DNA of 64,000 bases from Dorea sp. 5-2 (GTDB taxonomy: Bacteria > Bacillota > Clostridia > Lachnospirales > Lachnospiraceae). Each line of letters starts with the position of its first letter. Position 1 is the stretch's first letter. Below the pieces are notes generated by a model that did not search any database, was not told the DNA's origin, and was given only the letters and a program-made list of their open reading frames with translations. Location of the stretch: NCBI RefSeq assembly GCF_000403455.2, contig NZ_KE159715.1:400719-464718 (forward strand), given 5' to 3'. Below are positions 51,597 to 61,777 of this stretch, one piece after another. Position numbers and translations under genes: made by a program.

Positions 51597-54548
51597 ATGG
51601 ATGAAAGAGAGACAAAGATCAGACAGTTGGCTGTTGAGGCAGGATTCGTATTAGACGGCGTCAGGAAGCTGCCGGAGATGGATGCCGTCCTCTACCAGAT
51701 GTACTATGGGAAGAACGGCGCTAAGCTTTTGTGGCTTGATCGCAGGGAGGAGAATAAGACATTCGCGATCGCATTCAAGACGCTCCCTTCTGATGATACG
51801 GGGGTATTCCATATATTGGAACATTCTCTTCTCTGCGGGTCAGAAAAGTATCCGGTAAGCAAGCCGTTTGTGGAGATGATCAAGGGATCCCTTCAGACAT
51901 TTATGAACGCCTTTACATTTCCGGATAAGACCATGTATCCGGTGTGCAGCAGGAATGATAAGGATTTTCTGAACCTTATGGACGTCTACCTGGATGCAGT
52001 ATTTCATCCTCTGTGTGTGACGAAGAGGGATACGTTCCTTCAGGAGGGGTGGCACTATGAATTGGAGGACTCGGTAGGAGAACTGACCTGCAACGGTGTG
52101 GTATATAACGAGATGAAGGGCGTATATGCATCGCCGGATACATGGATTGACAGTAATCTGAACCGTATGCTTTTTCCGGATAACTGTTACCGGTTTCAGT
52201 CCGGCGGTGATCCGGAGCATATTACGGAACTTGAATATGAAGGATTCACGGCAGGTTATCATAGATTCTATCATCCGTCTAATTCTTACATTATACTGGA
52301 CGGAGATATGGATATTGCTGCCGTTCTTGCGAAGATTGGAAATGTGTTAAGCGAGTATGACCGGCAGGATCCGGATACCGAGATTCCGATACAGGATCCG
52401 GTACGGCATGCCGAAGTCAGGTGTCCTTATGAGATTGGCAGGAATGAGGATCCCGCCGACCGGATGATCCTTGCCGGAGGATGGGTATATGGAAGGTTTG
52501 ATGAGCCGGAGAAAAATATGGCATGCGGTGTGCTTGCCGATATCCTGTGTTCAACGAACGAGTCGCCGCTTCGAAAGGCAGTCCTTGACAAGGGGCTTGC
52601 GCAGAATGTAGAGCTTGCGAGGATGGACGGGATTCAGCAGCCGTATCTTGTTCTGGTAATACGCAATACAAGCGATGAGAAAAAGGAGAAGGTGTGGGAA
52701 ACGATTTCCTCAACACTGGAAGAACTGGCGGAGAATGGATTGGATCACAGAAGGCTGGAAGCTATTCTAAGCCGTATGGAATTCAACATGCGGGAAAAAG
52801 AGTCCGGGATGTATCCGGAAGGCGTCGTGAATGCTATGCGTATCCTTGACAGCTGCCTCTACGGCGGAGATCCGGCGCAGAATCTGTGTTATGGGAATAT
52901 CTTTCAGTCTCTTCGCGAGAAGATCGGCGAGGGGTATTTTGAACGACTGCTAAAAGAAATAATGATCGAGAATCCTCATCATGCGAAGCTTATTCTGTAT
53001 CCGTCCCAGTCTATCGGGGAGGAACGCCGAAAGAGGGAACGGATCCGTCTTGAAGAGATCAGGAAGCTGTGGCTGCCGGTCAAGAGGGAGGGTGTGATAG
53101 CGGAGCTGGCACACTTAAGGAGACTGCAGGGAATGGCAGATTCAGAAGAACAGATTGCGGCTCTGCCCCGGCTGCAGTTGTCGGATATCCCGGAGGGGAT
53201 AGAAGAGATCCCGCAGGAGATAAAAGAGATGGATGGCAGTACGGTTCTGATCCATAAGCTGGAGACGGATGGGATTGTCCATATGTCCTATTATTTCTCG
53301 TTGGCGGGAATGTCGCTTGAAGAATTAAGTATAGTGTCATTCCTGCGTATGCTTCTGGGCCAGGTACGGACGGTTCATTATGGCGCGCTTGAGATTCAGG
53401 CAGAGCTTACCGGTAAGCTTGGACGCTTCCAGTCTTATGTGGATGTATTTGCAAGGCGCGGTCAGACGGAGAGTTGTATGCCGTATCTGGTGTTGCAGGT
53501 GTCGGCGCTTAAAGAGAGGATGGATGACGCTGTCCGCCTGGTGAGCGAAGTGCTGAATGGCTCGAGGTTTGACGACATCTCCTATATCCGTACAAGGATC
53601 CGGCAGCTTAGGCTGTCCATGGAGCAGCATATCCTGATGAATGGAAATGCATATGCCGCCCGTCTGGCGGTAGCGGGATTCTCTGCAAGAGGCGCCGTAC
53701 AGGAAGCCTTCCAGGGGATCCGGATGCTTCGGTTCGTTCAGAGGATAGATGATGGATTTGAGAAAGAAGGAACAGAGCTCGCCCGCAGGATGGGACAGTT
53801 CTGTAAGAAGATATTCGTGCGGAGACGCGCAGCAGTCAGTGTGACCGGTGAGATAGAAGAAATGTGGACGGCGCGGCTTGTCCGTCTGCTGGCGGATAGG
53901 CCAGATCTGACAGAGGAAGCTGCAGAAAATAGTTCTTCGATGTGTGTTAATGCATATGGCGGTCTCGCAGCAGCCAGGAAGACAGGAATCCGGATTCCGG
54001 CAGAGATTGGATTCGCAGGGAAGGGTGCAAACCTTAATATATGTGGCGCCAGATACCACGGAGCAATGAAGGTAGCGGCAAGGATCTTGAGCTACGGCTA
54101 TCTGTGGGAGACAATCCGCGTAAAAGGCGGAGCGTATGGTACAGGCATGGCCGTATCGGGAAACGGTGATGTGACATTTACGTCATTCCGGGATCCGAAC
54201 ACGGCAGATTCATTAATAAGCTTCGATAAAGCCGGAGCCGCGCTTCGCGGCATATGCACAGGCAGGGAATCATTTGACAGATATATCGTCAGCACGATTG
54301 CTTCTATGGAACCTCTGTTGAGTGTACGGCAGAAAGGTATTCGCGCAGCGGAAAATTATTTAAGCGGCGTGACCAGCGAGATGCTTCTTGAAGAGAGAAG
54401 AGAGATTCTTCATACATCAAAAGAAGATCTTATGCAGGTTGGCGATATTCTTGACAAGCTTTGTGAAAAGGCAGGCGTGTGCATAATAGGCGGCAGGGCT
54501 TCTCTGGAAGGTGCAGGTACAAGTCTTATACAGATTGAAGATTTGTAA
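51597..54548 (+). CDS. M16C family zinc metalloprotease (insulinase family)
   Basis: This 983-residue peptidase has the inverted zinc motif HILEH (His72, Glu75, His76), the distal acidic region VVYNEMKGVYASP, and the internal repeat of M16 half-domains up to the C-terminus. It matches the presequence-protease (PreP/M16C) type found singly in Firmicutes. It probably degrades peptides in the cytosol; no signal peptide is present. AAAGGGAG lies before the ATG, and two terminators precede the gene, so it has its own promoter. Confidence 0.92.
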   Translation: MDERETKIRQLAVEAGFVLDGVRKLPEMDAVLYQMYYGKNGAKLLWLDRREENKTFAIAFKTLPSDDTGVFHILEHSLLCGSEKYPVSKPFVEMIKGSLQTFMNAFTFPDKTMYPVCSRNDKDFLNLMDVYLDAVFHPLCVTKRDTFLQEGWHYELEDSVGELTCNGVVYNEMKGVYASPDTWIDSNLNRMLFPDNCYRFQSGGDPEHITELEYEGFTAGYHRFYHPSNSYIILDGDMDIAAVLAKIGNVLSEYDRQDPDTEIPIQDPVRHAEVRCPYEIGRNEDPADRMILAGGWVYGRFDEPEKNMACGVLADILCSTNESPLRKAVLDKGLAQNVELARMDGIQQPYLVLVIRNTSDEKKEKVWETISSTLEELAENGLDHRRLEAILSRMEFNMREKESGMYPEGVVNAMRILDSCLYGGDPAQNLCYGNIFQSLREKIGEGYFERLLKEIMIENPHHAKLILYPSQSIGEERRKRERIRLEEIRKLWLPVKREGVIAELAHLRRLQGMADSEEQIAALPRLQLSDIPEGIEEIPQEIKEMDGSTVLIHKLETDGIVHMSYYFSLAGMSLEELSIVSFLRMLLGQVRTVHYGALEIQAELTGKLGRFQSYVDVFARRGQTESCMPYLVLQVSALKERMDDAVRLVSEVLNGSRFDDISYIRTRIRQLRLSMEQHILMNGNAYAARLAVAGFSARGAVQEAFQGIRMLRFVQRIDDGFEKEGTELARRMGQFCKKIFVRRRAAVSVTGEIEEMWTARLVRLLADRPDLTEEAAENSSSMCVNAYGGLAAARKTGIRIPAEIGFAGKGANLNICGARYHGAMKVAARILSYGYLWETIRVKGGAYGTGMAVSGNGDVTFTSFRDPNTADSLISFDKAGAALRGICTGRESFDRYIVSTIASMEPLLSVRQKGIRAAENYLSGVTSEMLLEERREILHTSKEDLMQVGDILDKLCEKAGVCIIGGRASLEGAGTSLIQIEDL

Positions 54549-54744
54549 TGATATTTGTGCAGATATGTGGTACAGGAGTGGAGGTGGTTCATGGAAAATG
54601 CCGAATAAGCGTCGATTTCTTCCGAATAGACCAAACACGTTGAGGCTTCGATTTATTTTTGTTACGATGGAAAATAAATATGAGTAAAGTAGGAGTATTT
54701 GGAGTAGAAATAATATTTCTACTTATACCAAGGAGCGTGAAAGC

Positions 54745-57486
54745 ATGGGAAAGAAGAAAAAAATAATTATAGGAGCAGTATCTGCGTTGGTGCTTTGCCT
54801 AAGTTTTGGCGGCGGATACCTCTTATCCAGGAACGGAGGAATCGAAGAGCTGCTTGAGGAGACTGGCTTGTCAAAGAAATCTACAAAAAATAAGGATGCG
54901 AAAAAGGGTGATACGGATATGGATGATGGTATTGACGCAGATGCGGCGGGAGCCGGCGGCGGTGATGCCGGTAACGGGGATGTATCCGGAGGCATGGGAG
55001 CCGACGGGAACCAGAGGACAAACTTCGTGGACGACGGAGGCGCCAGTGTGGGCGGAACGAGTCCCGGTGAAAGCTTCAGTATCAAGATGAGTGATCTGTG
55101 TACATTCTCTGATCCATCCGGAATAAGCTTTGATACGAGATATGTACTATACGGAGGTTCTGACTGTATGCCTGCAAAGAAGGTGGCAGCAATAGGATAC
55201 AAGTGTAAAGGTGTCTATGTCATTCTCTATGCGAAAGGCGGAAAGGCAATGGGACAGTATACTTGCTATGTGATGTCCGGTGAGTCGGATGCGAAGGGGC
55301 TTGCGTCAGCGTTTGCTTCAAAGAATGACAGCAGTGCGTTCAGCTATGGAAACTGGGGGGATGTGACCTATGAGTATTGTTCGGGAAGTTATGTGCAGAC
55401 ATCGATCGATACATATTATAAGAGCGGAGCAATCACGTCGGCGACGCTACAGGCATATCTTGGCATGCAGTTTTACTTTGGCGGTATGAGCGAGTATAAG
55501 CCGCAGTCAGGTTCGAATGGCGGAGGGAATTCTGGCAATTCGAGCAATCCTGGTAATCCGAGTAACCCGAGTGATCCCGGCAGCCCGAGTAACCCGAGTA
55601 ATCCCGGCAACCCGAGTAATCCCAGCAATCCGAGTAACCCGGATAACCCGGTGAATCCGGAACCTGGATCAGATAACCCGGATGATCCGGACGATCCGTC
55701 TGTTCCGACAAAGACATCAACTTTAAGAGGAACCTCAGCGGGAGAGACATTTGCGGTTCAGATTGGGACATGTCGGTTTTCAGATCCGGCAGGACTTGTA
55801 TATGACAGCCGATACGTCTTGAAAATAGACAGTTCCGCATCTCAGTTTATAAGATATGCTGGTGAGGGCGCAACAGAGTTTTATAAGATCATATATTGCA
55901 AAGATGATACAGTGGTAGACGAATATGAAGGCTTTGTAATGACAGATTCTGATCTGGCTGATCAAAAAGCAAAAGATAATGAAGACAGCGTGAAACTTCA
56001 AAGCATACAAGTGATAAAAAATGTTGTGATTTTCAGGGTTAAGGCTGAGTTTACACAGAGTACAATTGATAATATGCGTCCTACATTAGAGGGTGAAGGC
56101 TGGAAAGCGCCGTTTCATAAAGCGTACTTGGAAGAGATGTATGTGAATGGCGGTATGGAGGAATGTACGGAGGGGACTTTGGATGAAGTAAAGCCTGATG
56201 TACCCGCAGAGCTTAGAGGAACCTCGCCGGAGGAATCCTTTTCCTTTAGGATCAGCGAAAAAGTTGTATTTGATGAAGCTAAGGTACGGCCGGAAGATTA
56301 TGCAGTCCGTTATGTATTGTATACAAATAAAGAACAGCAGGGCGGCTTAAAAGAGCAGTACGAGATTTTGTATGTCGGAGAAGATGGGACGGCATTGATG
56401 GATTGTAAATATTATGTTGCAAAGGATCATGAAGCGGCTCAGGCGCTAAAAGATATGGGATTTATAGCGGGTTGTACAGTAGAAGAAAATGTCGTATATC
56501 AACATGATGAGAGCATACAGCAGACAATTAATATGTTGGCATCAATACTTGGAGAAGCTACCGGAGAAGCATATGCGAAGTTCTTGATGGCCGGCACTTT
56601 ATCAGGTGTTCCAATGATAGAACTTATTCCGTTTCCAAGGGCAGCCGCGGCGCCGGTGTTTTCACAATATGTTGTTGCAGAGGTACTGCCAGAAGCCGAT
56701 CCGGTTGCAGAAAATGAAAATATGCTTATGGAAATGGCTGAAAGTATAGGCATAGAATCTCAAAGAGAAGTTTTGTCGGGGAATCTGTTTGCAGATGTAA
56801 AAGACGTATTTTCGGAAGAGGCAGGTGAAGAGGAAGATTTTAACCCGACAGACGCAGGTAATATAACGGACGAGACGGAAGAGCCTGGGGTATCAGCCGA
56901 AGAGGAAGATTTTAACCCTGCAGACGCGGGCAACGTACAGATACCAGAGGCGGCAGATCTGCCGGACGGACAAACACCGGAAGTACCTCCGTCGGATGCG
57001 GCGGAAGAAACATTTGACCCGGCGTCCGCGGGAAACAGTCAGATACCGGAGACAGAGAATTTCGACCCGTCGCAGGCAGGACAGGCGGAGACGCCTGCCG
57101 CGCCGTCAGAGGGTTCCAATAGGGACATCCGGATCACTCCGGATTATACCTTTACAGATCCGCAAGGCATTGTATATGACGCACGCTATGTGTTCCATAA
57201 AGACGGAGACAGCGAGCTTGCCGCCATGCTTACCGCCGAGAGAAATGCTGTCGTATCCGACGTATACGTCATCTTCTACGTAAAAGACCAAAAAGTATTG
57301 ACAGAATATCGTTGTTTTGTCATGAATGGAAATGCAGTATGTGAAGAGACGGCGCAGGAGAATCTTACGAACCTGATCGGCAGTTTGCCGGGCATGGAGA
57401 AGGCATATGAGGCGAATCCAAAGGGATATCAGGAGTATATCAAAGAGGTGTACCGGTTGGAAGAATTAGAAGAAGGAGACAGGTAA
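54745..57486 (+). CDS. Membrane-anchored surface protein with four copies of an unrecognised domain
   Basis: This 913-residue protein has an N-terminal membrane anchor (IIIGAVSALVLCLSFGGGYL) and no sorting signal. Four copies of one domain follow, near residues 103-257, 327-480, 490-640 and 793-913. Each has a step like FSDPSGISFDTRYVLY and then Y-x-I-x-Y and a Y/F-V-M strand pair. Copy 3 is the most diverged. A Pro-Ser/Gly-Asn linker (NPGNPSNPS-type, about 258-320) and a linker with four DFNPTDAGN-like units (about 694-790) separate them. The downstream lipoprotein carries a fifth copy. Ligand-binding at the cell surface is inferred. Confidence 0.75.
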   Translation: MGKKKKIIIGAVSALVLCLSFGGGYLLSRNGGIEELLEETGLSKKSTKNKDAKKGDTDMDDGIDADAAGAGGGDAGNGDVSGGMGADGNQRTNFVDDGGASVGGTSPGESFSIKMSDLCTFSDPSGISFDTRYVLYGGSDCMPAKKVAAIGYKCKGVYVILYAKGGKAMGQYTCYVMSGESDAKGLASAFASKNDSSAFSYGNWGDVTYEYCSGSYVQTSIDTYYKSGAITSATLQAYLGMQFYFGGMSEYKPQSGSNGGGNSGNSSNPGNPSNPSDPGSPSNPSNPGNPSNPSNPSNPDNPVNPEPGSDNPDDPDDPSVPTKTSTLRGTSAGETFAVQIGTCRFSDPAGLVYDSRYVLKIDSSASQFIRYAGEGATEFYKIIYCKDDTVVDEYEGFVMTDSDLADQKAKDNEDSVKLQSIQVIKNVVIFRVKAEFTQSTIDNMRPTLEGEGWKAPFHKAYLEEMYVNGGMEECTEGTLDEVKPDVPAELRGTSPEESFSFRISEKVVFDEAKVRPEDYAVRYVLYTNKEQQGGLKEQYEILYVGEDGTALMDCKYYVAKDHEAAQALKDMGFIAGCTVEENVVYQHDESIQQTINMLASILGEATGEAYAKFLMAGTLSGVPMIELIPFPRAAAAPVFSQYVVAEVLPEADPVAENENMLMEMAESIGIESQREVLSGNLFADVKDVFSEEAGEEEDFNPTDAGNITDETEEPGVSAEEEDFNPADAGNVQIPEAADLPDGQTPEVPPSDAAEETFDPASAGNSQIPETENFDPSQAGQAETPAAPSEGSNRDIRITPDYTFTDPQGIVYDARYVFHKDGDSELAAMLTAERNAVVSDVYVIFYVKDQKVLTEYRCFVMNGNAVCEETAQENLTNLIGSLPGMEKAYEANPKGYQEYIKEVYRLEELEEGDR

Positions 57487-57487
57487 T

Positions 57488-58060
57488 ATGAGGAAGAAAC
57501 TGATTTCGATTTTAGTGTGTGCGATGATAGGGATTATGATGATCGGCTGCGGCTCATCCGATAAGGATGATGCCGGGATGACGGACGGCAAGACAGAGGG
57601 CAAAACAGATGTCCAAGACGAAAAACAGACGATCGACAAGGATTTCAATCTTCAGATGACCGACAGCTATACCTTTACAGATCCCCAGGATTTTGAATTT
57701 GACCAGCGTCATGTCCTGGTAGGAGATGAGAACAGCAAGCTTCTTTCTGATATGGGAAATATGGGTTACAAAGCGTTAAAAATGTATGATATCATTTACT
57801 CAAACGGCGGATCGCCGGTGGCAGAGTATCAGTATTTTGTGACGCCGGATGAGGAAAGCGCGGCGTCTCTTGCGCAGTTCTATACTTCGCAGGGACAGAA
57901 AATTACGCAGGAGGGCAGCGTGCTCTATGCCACTGTGGACGGTGATACCCTTGAGGGATCGATCATCTCTCTGGCAGGTACGGGTGCAATAGCGGATGAA
58001 ACTTTGGAAGCATATATTGAGATGATGAAGAGTTTCAATGGTTTGGTCGATTATGAATAG
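57488..58060 (+). CDS. Lipoprotein with one copy of the same domain
   Basis: This 190-residue lipoprotein has a signal with lipobox (ICAMIGIMMIGC-type; Cys about 21) and an acidic linker. One copy of the domain from the preceding 913-residue protein follows (FTDPQDFEFDQRHVLV, then YDIIYSNGG and YQYFV). It starts one base after the stop of that gene with AGGAGACAGG upstream, so the two form an operon and should act at the same surface. Confidence 0.78.
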   Translation: MRKKLISILVCAMIGIMMIGCGSSDKDDAGMTDGKTEGKTDVQDEKQTIDKDFNLQMTDSYTFTDPQDFEFDQRHVLVGDENSKLLSDMGNMGYKALKMYDIIYSNGGSPVAEYQYFVTPDEESAASLAQFYTSQGQKITQEGSVLYATVDGDTLEGSIISLAGTGAIADETLEAYIEMMKSFNGLVDYE

Positions 58061-58086
58061 ACTTGAATAGAACAACAAAGAACCGG

Positions 58087-58116
58087 GGACGGGGTAAAAC
58101 TCATTTTACCCTGTCC
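58087..58116 (+). terminator. Hairpin after the lipoprotein
   Basis: GGACGGGGTAAAA pairs with TTTTACCCTGTCC (one G-U pair) around a 4-base loop. No T run follows. Confidence 0.55.
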
Positions 58117-58226
58117 TCAATCTATATCCGAATATGGGAAAGAGGCTGCCGGCGATGTTCGGTCGTATATTACAAGATGCAAAGTAGCCGGCGGCAGGTT
58201 TGAACGGATCGAAAGGAGAGAAAATT

Positions 58227-60008
58227 GTGGACAGGAAGGTAAAAAAGAAGGGATCCGGCGAAGGAAGCTGGCGGGATTTCTGGAACCTTTTGAAGAAAAT
58301 ACAGTTACCGTGGCATTGGATCGTTATCGCTTTTTTGTGTAATTTCTTCTATAACAAGGTCATGCTGAAGCTTCCGACCATTACGGCGGGACTTATGAGC
58401 GGGAGTCTGGACAATAAGGTACTGTGGGATGCGATCTGGTTTTACGTAATCTTTACGATCGTATTATGCGGAGACGTAGCTCTTCGGACTCCGGCGCAGC
58501 ACATTGCGGCGAGGAATGCAAGGCGGGTGATCTGGAAGAAGATGCTTCATATCCGGATGGATTATTATGACGGCAACGATCCGTCTGACATTATGAGTAC
58601 CATAACCAATGATACGACAACGGCGGCACAGCTTCTGGTGCAGTTCCTGGTAGGATTTTTTCCTACGCTTTATTATGTGGTGGAAGCGCTTAGGACAATC
58701 TCGTCTTATAATATATGGCTTACGGTGTCGGTGTTCCTTCTGCTGCCGGTTAAGATTCTGTATATGGTTTTTATCGGACGGATGCGATATAAGACGCAGG
58801 ACGGGCTGTTTCAGGAGATCGGCGGGTTGACGGCGTATCTTGCGGAGCGTGTCAGAAACTTGGGTCTTATCAAGACGTATACGAATGAAGAGAAGGAACT
58901 TAAGAATGGGGAAAATGCCGCGTATGGACTGTTCCATGCCAATATGCGCGTTAACAAATTACAATGCGGCATTACGGCGCTGACTACCCTGATGGGGATG
59001 GCGCAGGTTATGGTCGTCATGGTGTTCGGAGTGATCCTCCTTAAGCGGGGAGATATTGATATCAGCCAGTGGGTTGCGTTTTATATGTTCTCCGGGACAT
59101 TATCCACTGCATTTTCCAACCTGATCGAGTACTGGACGAACTTGAAGATGGTCCAGGGAACTATGGCAAGGACGGCAAAGCTTTTGCTTGCGCCGGAGGA
59201 GGAAGAGACTGTCACAGATACCAGGAAGCCGGAGGGTGCGGAGGTTACATTTGATAAGGTGAGCTTCTCCTACGGGGATAAGAAAGCGATACAGGATATC
59301 TCTTTCCATATTCCGGCAGGAAGCGCCGCGGCGATCATCGGTCTTTGCGGAAGCGGTAAGACAACGTCGGTAAGCCTTCTTGAGCATTTCTATGAGCCGT
59401 GTGAGGGAACAGTCTTTTTTGGGGGAGTCCCGGTATCGGAGATGTCTCTGGATGAGCTGAGGGGGCATATGGGATATGTGCAGCAGGGGGCGGATATTTT
59501 CAGCGGTACGGCGAGAGAGGCGCTTACCTACGGGCTCCACCGTGAAGTAAGAGATGAGGAGATCTGGGCGGCGGCTGAAAAGACCGGATTTGCGGAGGTT
59601 CTGCAAAAATGGGAAGGCGGGCTGGATGCGCCGGTGGCGCCAGGCGGAACCTCTATGTCAGGGGGCCAGAGGCAGAAGCTTGTCCTCACAAGAGAATTTA
59701 TGCGCAAGTCCGACATGATCCTTCTGGATGAGCCAACGTCGGCGCTGGATGTTACGGCGTCAAAGATGATCCGGGATACGATCTTTGAGATGTTCCCGGG
59801 AAGAACGAAGATTATTATCACGCACGACTTGTCTCTTCTTGAGCGGGTGGATCAGATTATCGTACTGAATAATGGTATACTAGAAGGCGTGGGAAGTTAT
59901 GATGAACTGTATGGAAACTGCCGGGCATTTATGGAATTAATCGCAGCCTGCGGGACGGAAGAAGCTTCGCAGGGGGCTCCATTTATGGAAAAGGAGGCGG
60001 TACAATGA
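58227..60008 (+). CDS. ABC exporter, half 1 (permease-ATPase)
   Basis: This 593-residue fusion has six membrane helices and a C-terminal ATPase. The ATPase shows Walker A GLCGSGKTTS, signature SMSGGQRQKL, Walker B MILLDEPTSALD and the H-loop THDLS. I prefer the GTG at 58227, preceded by AAAGGAGAG, over the in-frame TTG at 58200. It overlaps the second half by 4 bases, so the two make a heterodimeric exporter of the peptide/drug type. Substrate is unknown. Catalytic residues look complete. Confidence 0.9.
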   Translation: MDRKVKKKGSGEGSWRDFWNLLKKIQLPWHWIVIAFLCNFFYNKVMLKLPTITAGLMSGSLDNKVLWDAIWFYVIFTIVLCGDVALRTPAQHIAARNARRVIWKKMLHIRMDYYDGNDPSDIMSTITNDTTTAAQLLVQFLVGFFPTLYYVVEALRTISSYNIWLTVSVFLLLPVKILYMVFIGRMRYKTQDGLFQEIGGLTAYLAERVRNLGLIKTYTNEEKELKNGENAAYGLFHANMRVNKLQCGITALTTLMGMAQVMVVMVFGVILLKRGDIDISQWVAFYMFSGTLSTAFSNLIEYWTNLKMVQGTMARTAKLLLAPEEEETVTDTRKPEGAEVTFDKVSFSYGDKKAIQDISFHIPAGSAAAIIGLCGSGKTTSVSLLEHFYEPCEGTVFFGGVPVSEMSLDELRGHMGYVQQGADIFSGTAREALTYGLHREVRDEEIWAAAEKTGFAEVLQKWEGGLDAPVAPGGTSMSGGQRQKLVLTREFMRKSDMILLDEPTSALDVTASKMIRDTIFEMFPGRTKIIITHDLSLLERVDQIIVLNNGILEGVGSYDELYGNCRAFMELIAACGTEEASQGAPFMEKEAVQ

Positions 60009-61720
60009 TGAAACTGGTCAAAGGATATACGAAGATATTTAAAGGGATGAAACTGCCGTGGCTGCTTCTGTTCTTTGTGGTGGCGATCTCCATGGTAAAG
60101 TCCCATCTGGAAGTAGAGGCGATCACCATCACAGCGTCTATCATTGACGGGACGCAGAATTCCATTAAGACGGATGAGTTGGTGCGCTACATGGAGTTTC
60201 AGTTGCTTGCGGGAGTGATTACCATTGCATTTACCTATATCTCAGGCCTGGTATTGCAGAAGATCAACCTTGCGGTCCGGCTGAAGGTATGGAATAAGAT
60301 GATGCACCTTCCAACCAGCTATTATGATTCGGATAATATCAACGAGTTAGTAACACGTGTGACGACGGATGCGGATAACGCCGGGAATTATTTTCAGCTG
60401 CTGATCAATATATTTGTGGCGGCGTATGCCGGAGTCGTGGCTTACCAGAAATTATTTTCCTTCCAGAGTAAGATGGCGCTGGCAAGCCTTCTGGTGATCC
60501 CGGTGCTGATGGGGATCACAGTCTTATACAGCGTCCTGTCTTACAAGACCGGTATGAAGGCAAGGGCAAGGCTTGCGGCTACGATGGGATATCTGGCGGA
60601 ACATGTACGGGGCTTAAGGCTTATCAAGTCCTTCCGTATGGAGGAGGAAGAGCACAAGAAAGCGGAGGAGCTTTTTGGGAAGCAATGCAAGGCGGACATC
60701 TTCCTTGGGTATACTTCTATGATCCAACTTGGAGGAATGGAGATCATGGGATGCCTTACGATTGTGATTTCCTTCGTGCTGGGAAGCAGGATGGTTGTGG
60801 CAGGAGAGCTGACGGTCGGGAAGCTCATAGGCTTTTATACGCTGTGCGGGCTTGCCACGGTACGGTTGGCTGAGATCTGCACACACTTTGGAACATTTTC
60901 GCAGAATGCAGGGATTGTCCAGAAGATCGGGGCAATCCTGGAAAGCTCGCAGGAGCCAGAGGAAGGATGTGAGATGGATGTGTCGGATGCAGATATCATC
61001 CTTGACCATGTGGACTTCTCCTACCAGACGGCTTTGGTCTTAAAGGATCTGAACTGTGCCATTCCCAAGGGGAAGGTTACGGCGGTCGTAGGAACGAACG
61101 GTGCAGGAAAGAGTACGCTGTTTAAGCTTCTGGAACGAATGTATGACCCAACGTCCGGCACGATATATTTTGGAGACCGGGATGTGACGCAGTTCAAGCT
61201 ATCGTCCTGGCGGAAGAGCTTCGCCATCGTATCCCAGGACAAGCCGATCTTATCCGGTACGGTCCGCGACAATATCATCTACGGTGTGGAACGTCCCGTG
61301 TCGGAAGAGGAGCTGATCCATGTGGCGAAGATGGCAAATATCTATGATTTTATCATGAATACGCCGGGGCAGTTTGATGCAGAGGTTGGTCCCGGAGGCT
61401 CAAATTTCTCGGGCGGGCAGCAGCAGTGCATCGCCATTGCGAGGGCTATGATGCGTAATCCGGACTATCTGCTCCTTGACGAGGCGACGAGTAACCTGGA
61501 TGTGAAGAGCGAGAAGCTTGTGACGGAGGCGTTAAGCAACCTCATGAAGAACCGGACGACGATTCTGATCGCGCATAATTATTCGGCGACCGTATTTGCA
61601 GACCAGGTGATCGTCCTGTGCAACGGAGAGATCAAGGGGTGCGGGACACCGAAAGAGCTGCTTGAGACGAATGAGTATTATCGTACCTTTGCGAAAACCG
61701 GCGTGGGAATCGCGCATTAA
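60005..61720 (+). CDS. ABC exporter, half 2 (permease-ATPase)
   Basis: This 571-residue partner has the same layout, with Walker A GTNGAGKSTLF, signature NFSGGQQQCIA, Walker B YLLLDEATSNLD and H-loop AHNYS. It starts at the ATGATG at 60005, inside the stop of half 1, with AAGGAGG upstream. Both halves keep the catalytic Glu, unlike many heterodimers where one is degenerate. A trigger-factor-like gene follows by 57 bases. Confidence 0.9.
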   Translation: MMKLVKGYTKIFKGMKLPWLLLFFVVAISMVKSHLEVEAITITASIIDGTQNSIKTDELVRYMEFQLLAGVITIAFTYISGLVLQKINLAVRLKVWNKMMHLPTSYYDSDNINELVTRVTTDADNAGNYFQLLINIFVAAYAGVVAYQKLFSFQSKMALASLLVIPVLMGITVLYSVLSYKTGMKARARLAATMGYLAEHVRGLRLIKSFRMEEEEHKKAEELFGKQCKADIFLGYTSMIQLGGMEIMGCLTIVISFVLGSRMVVAGELTVGKLIGFYTLCGLATVRLAEICTHFGTFSQNAGIVQKIGAILESSQEPEEGCEMDVSDADIILDHVDFSYQTALVLKDLNCAIPKGKVTAVVGTNGAGKSTLFKLLERMYDPTSGTIYFGDRDVTQFKLSSWRKSFAIVSQDKPILSGTVRDNIIYGVERPVSEEELIHVAKMANIYDFIMNTPGQFDAEVGPGGSNFSGGQQQCIAIARAMMRNPDYLLLDEATSNLDVKSEKLVTEALSNLMKNRTTILIAHNYSATVFADQVIVLCNGEIKGCGTPKELLETNEYYRTFAKTGVGIAH

Positions 61721-61777
61721 ATCTGCGGACAGGGAATGTGCAGATAAAACCAGACAGAAGAAAGGGAGAATCAAAAA

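Noticed and set aside
53337..54059. Open frame of 240 codons opposite the M16C peptidase gene
   Set aside because: It is an antisense shadow of a well-supported gene, with no start site.
55433..55840. Tyr/Gly/Cys-rich minus-strand frame
   Set aside because: It is the reverse reading of the Asn-Pro-Ser/Gly linker repeats of the surface protein.
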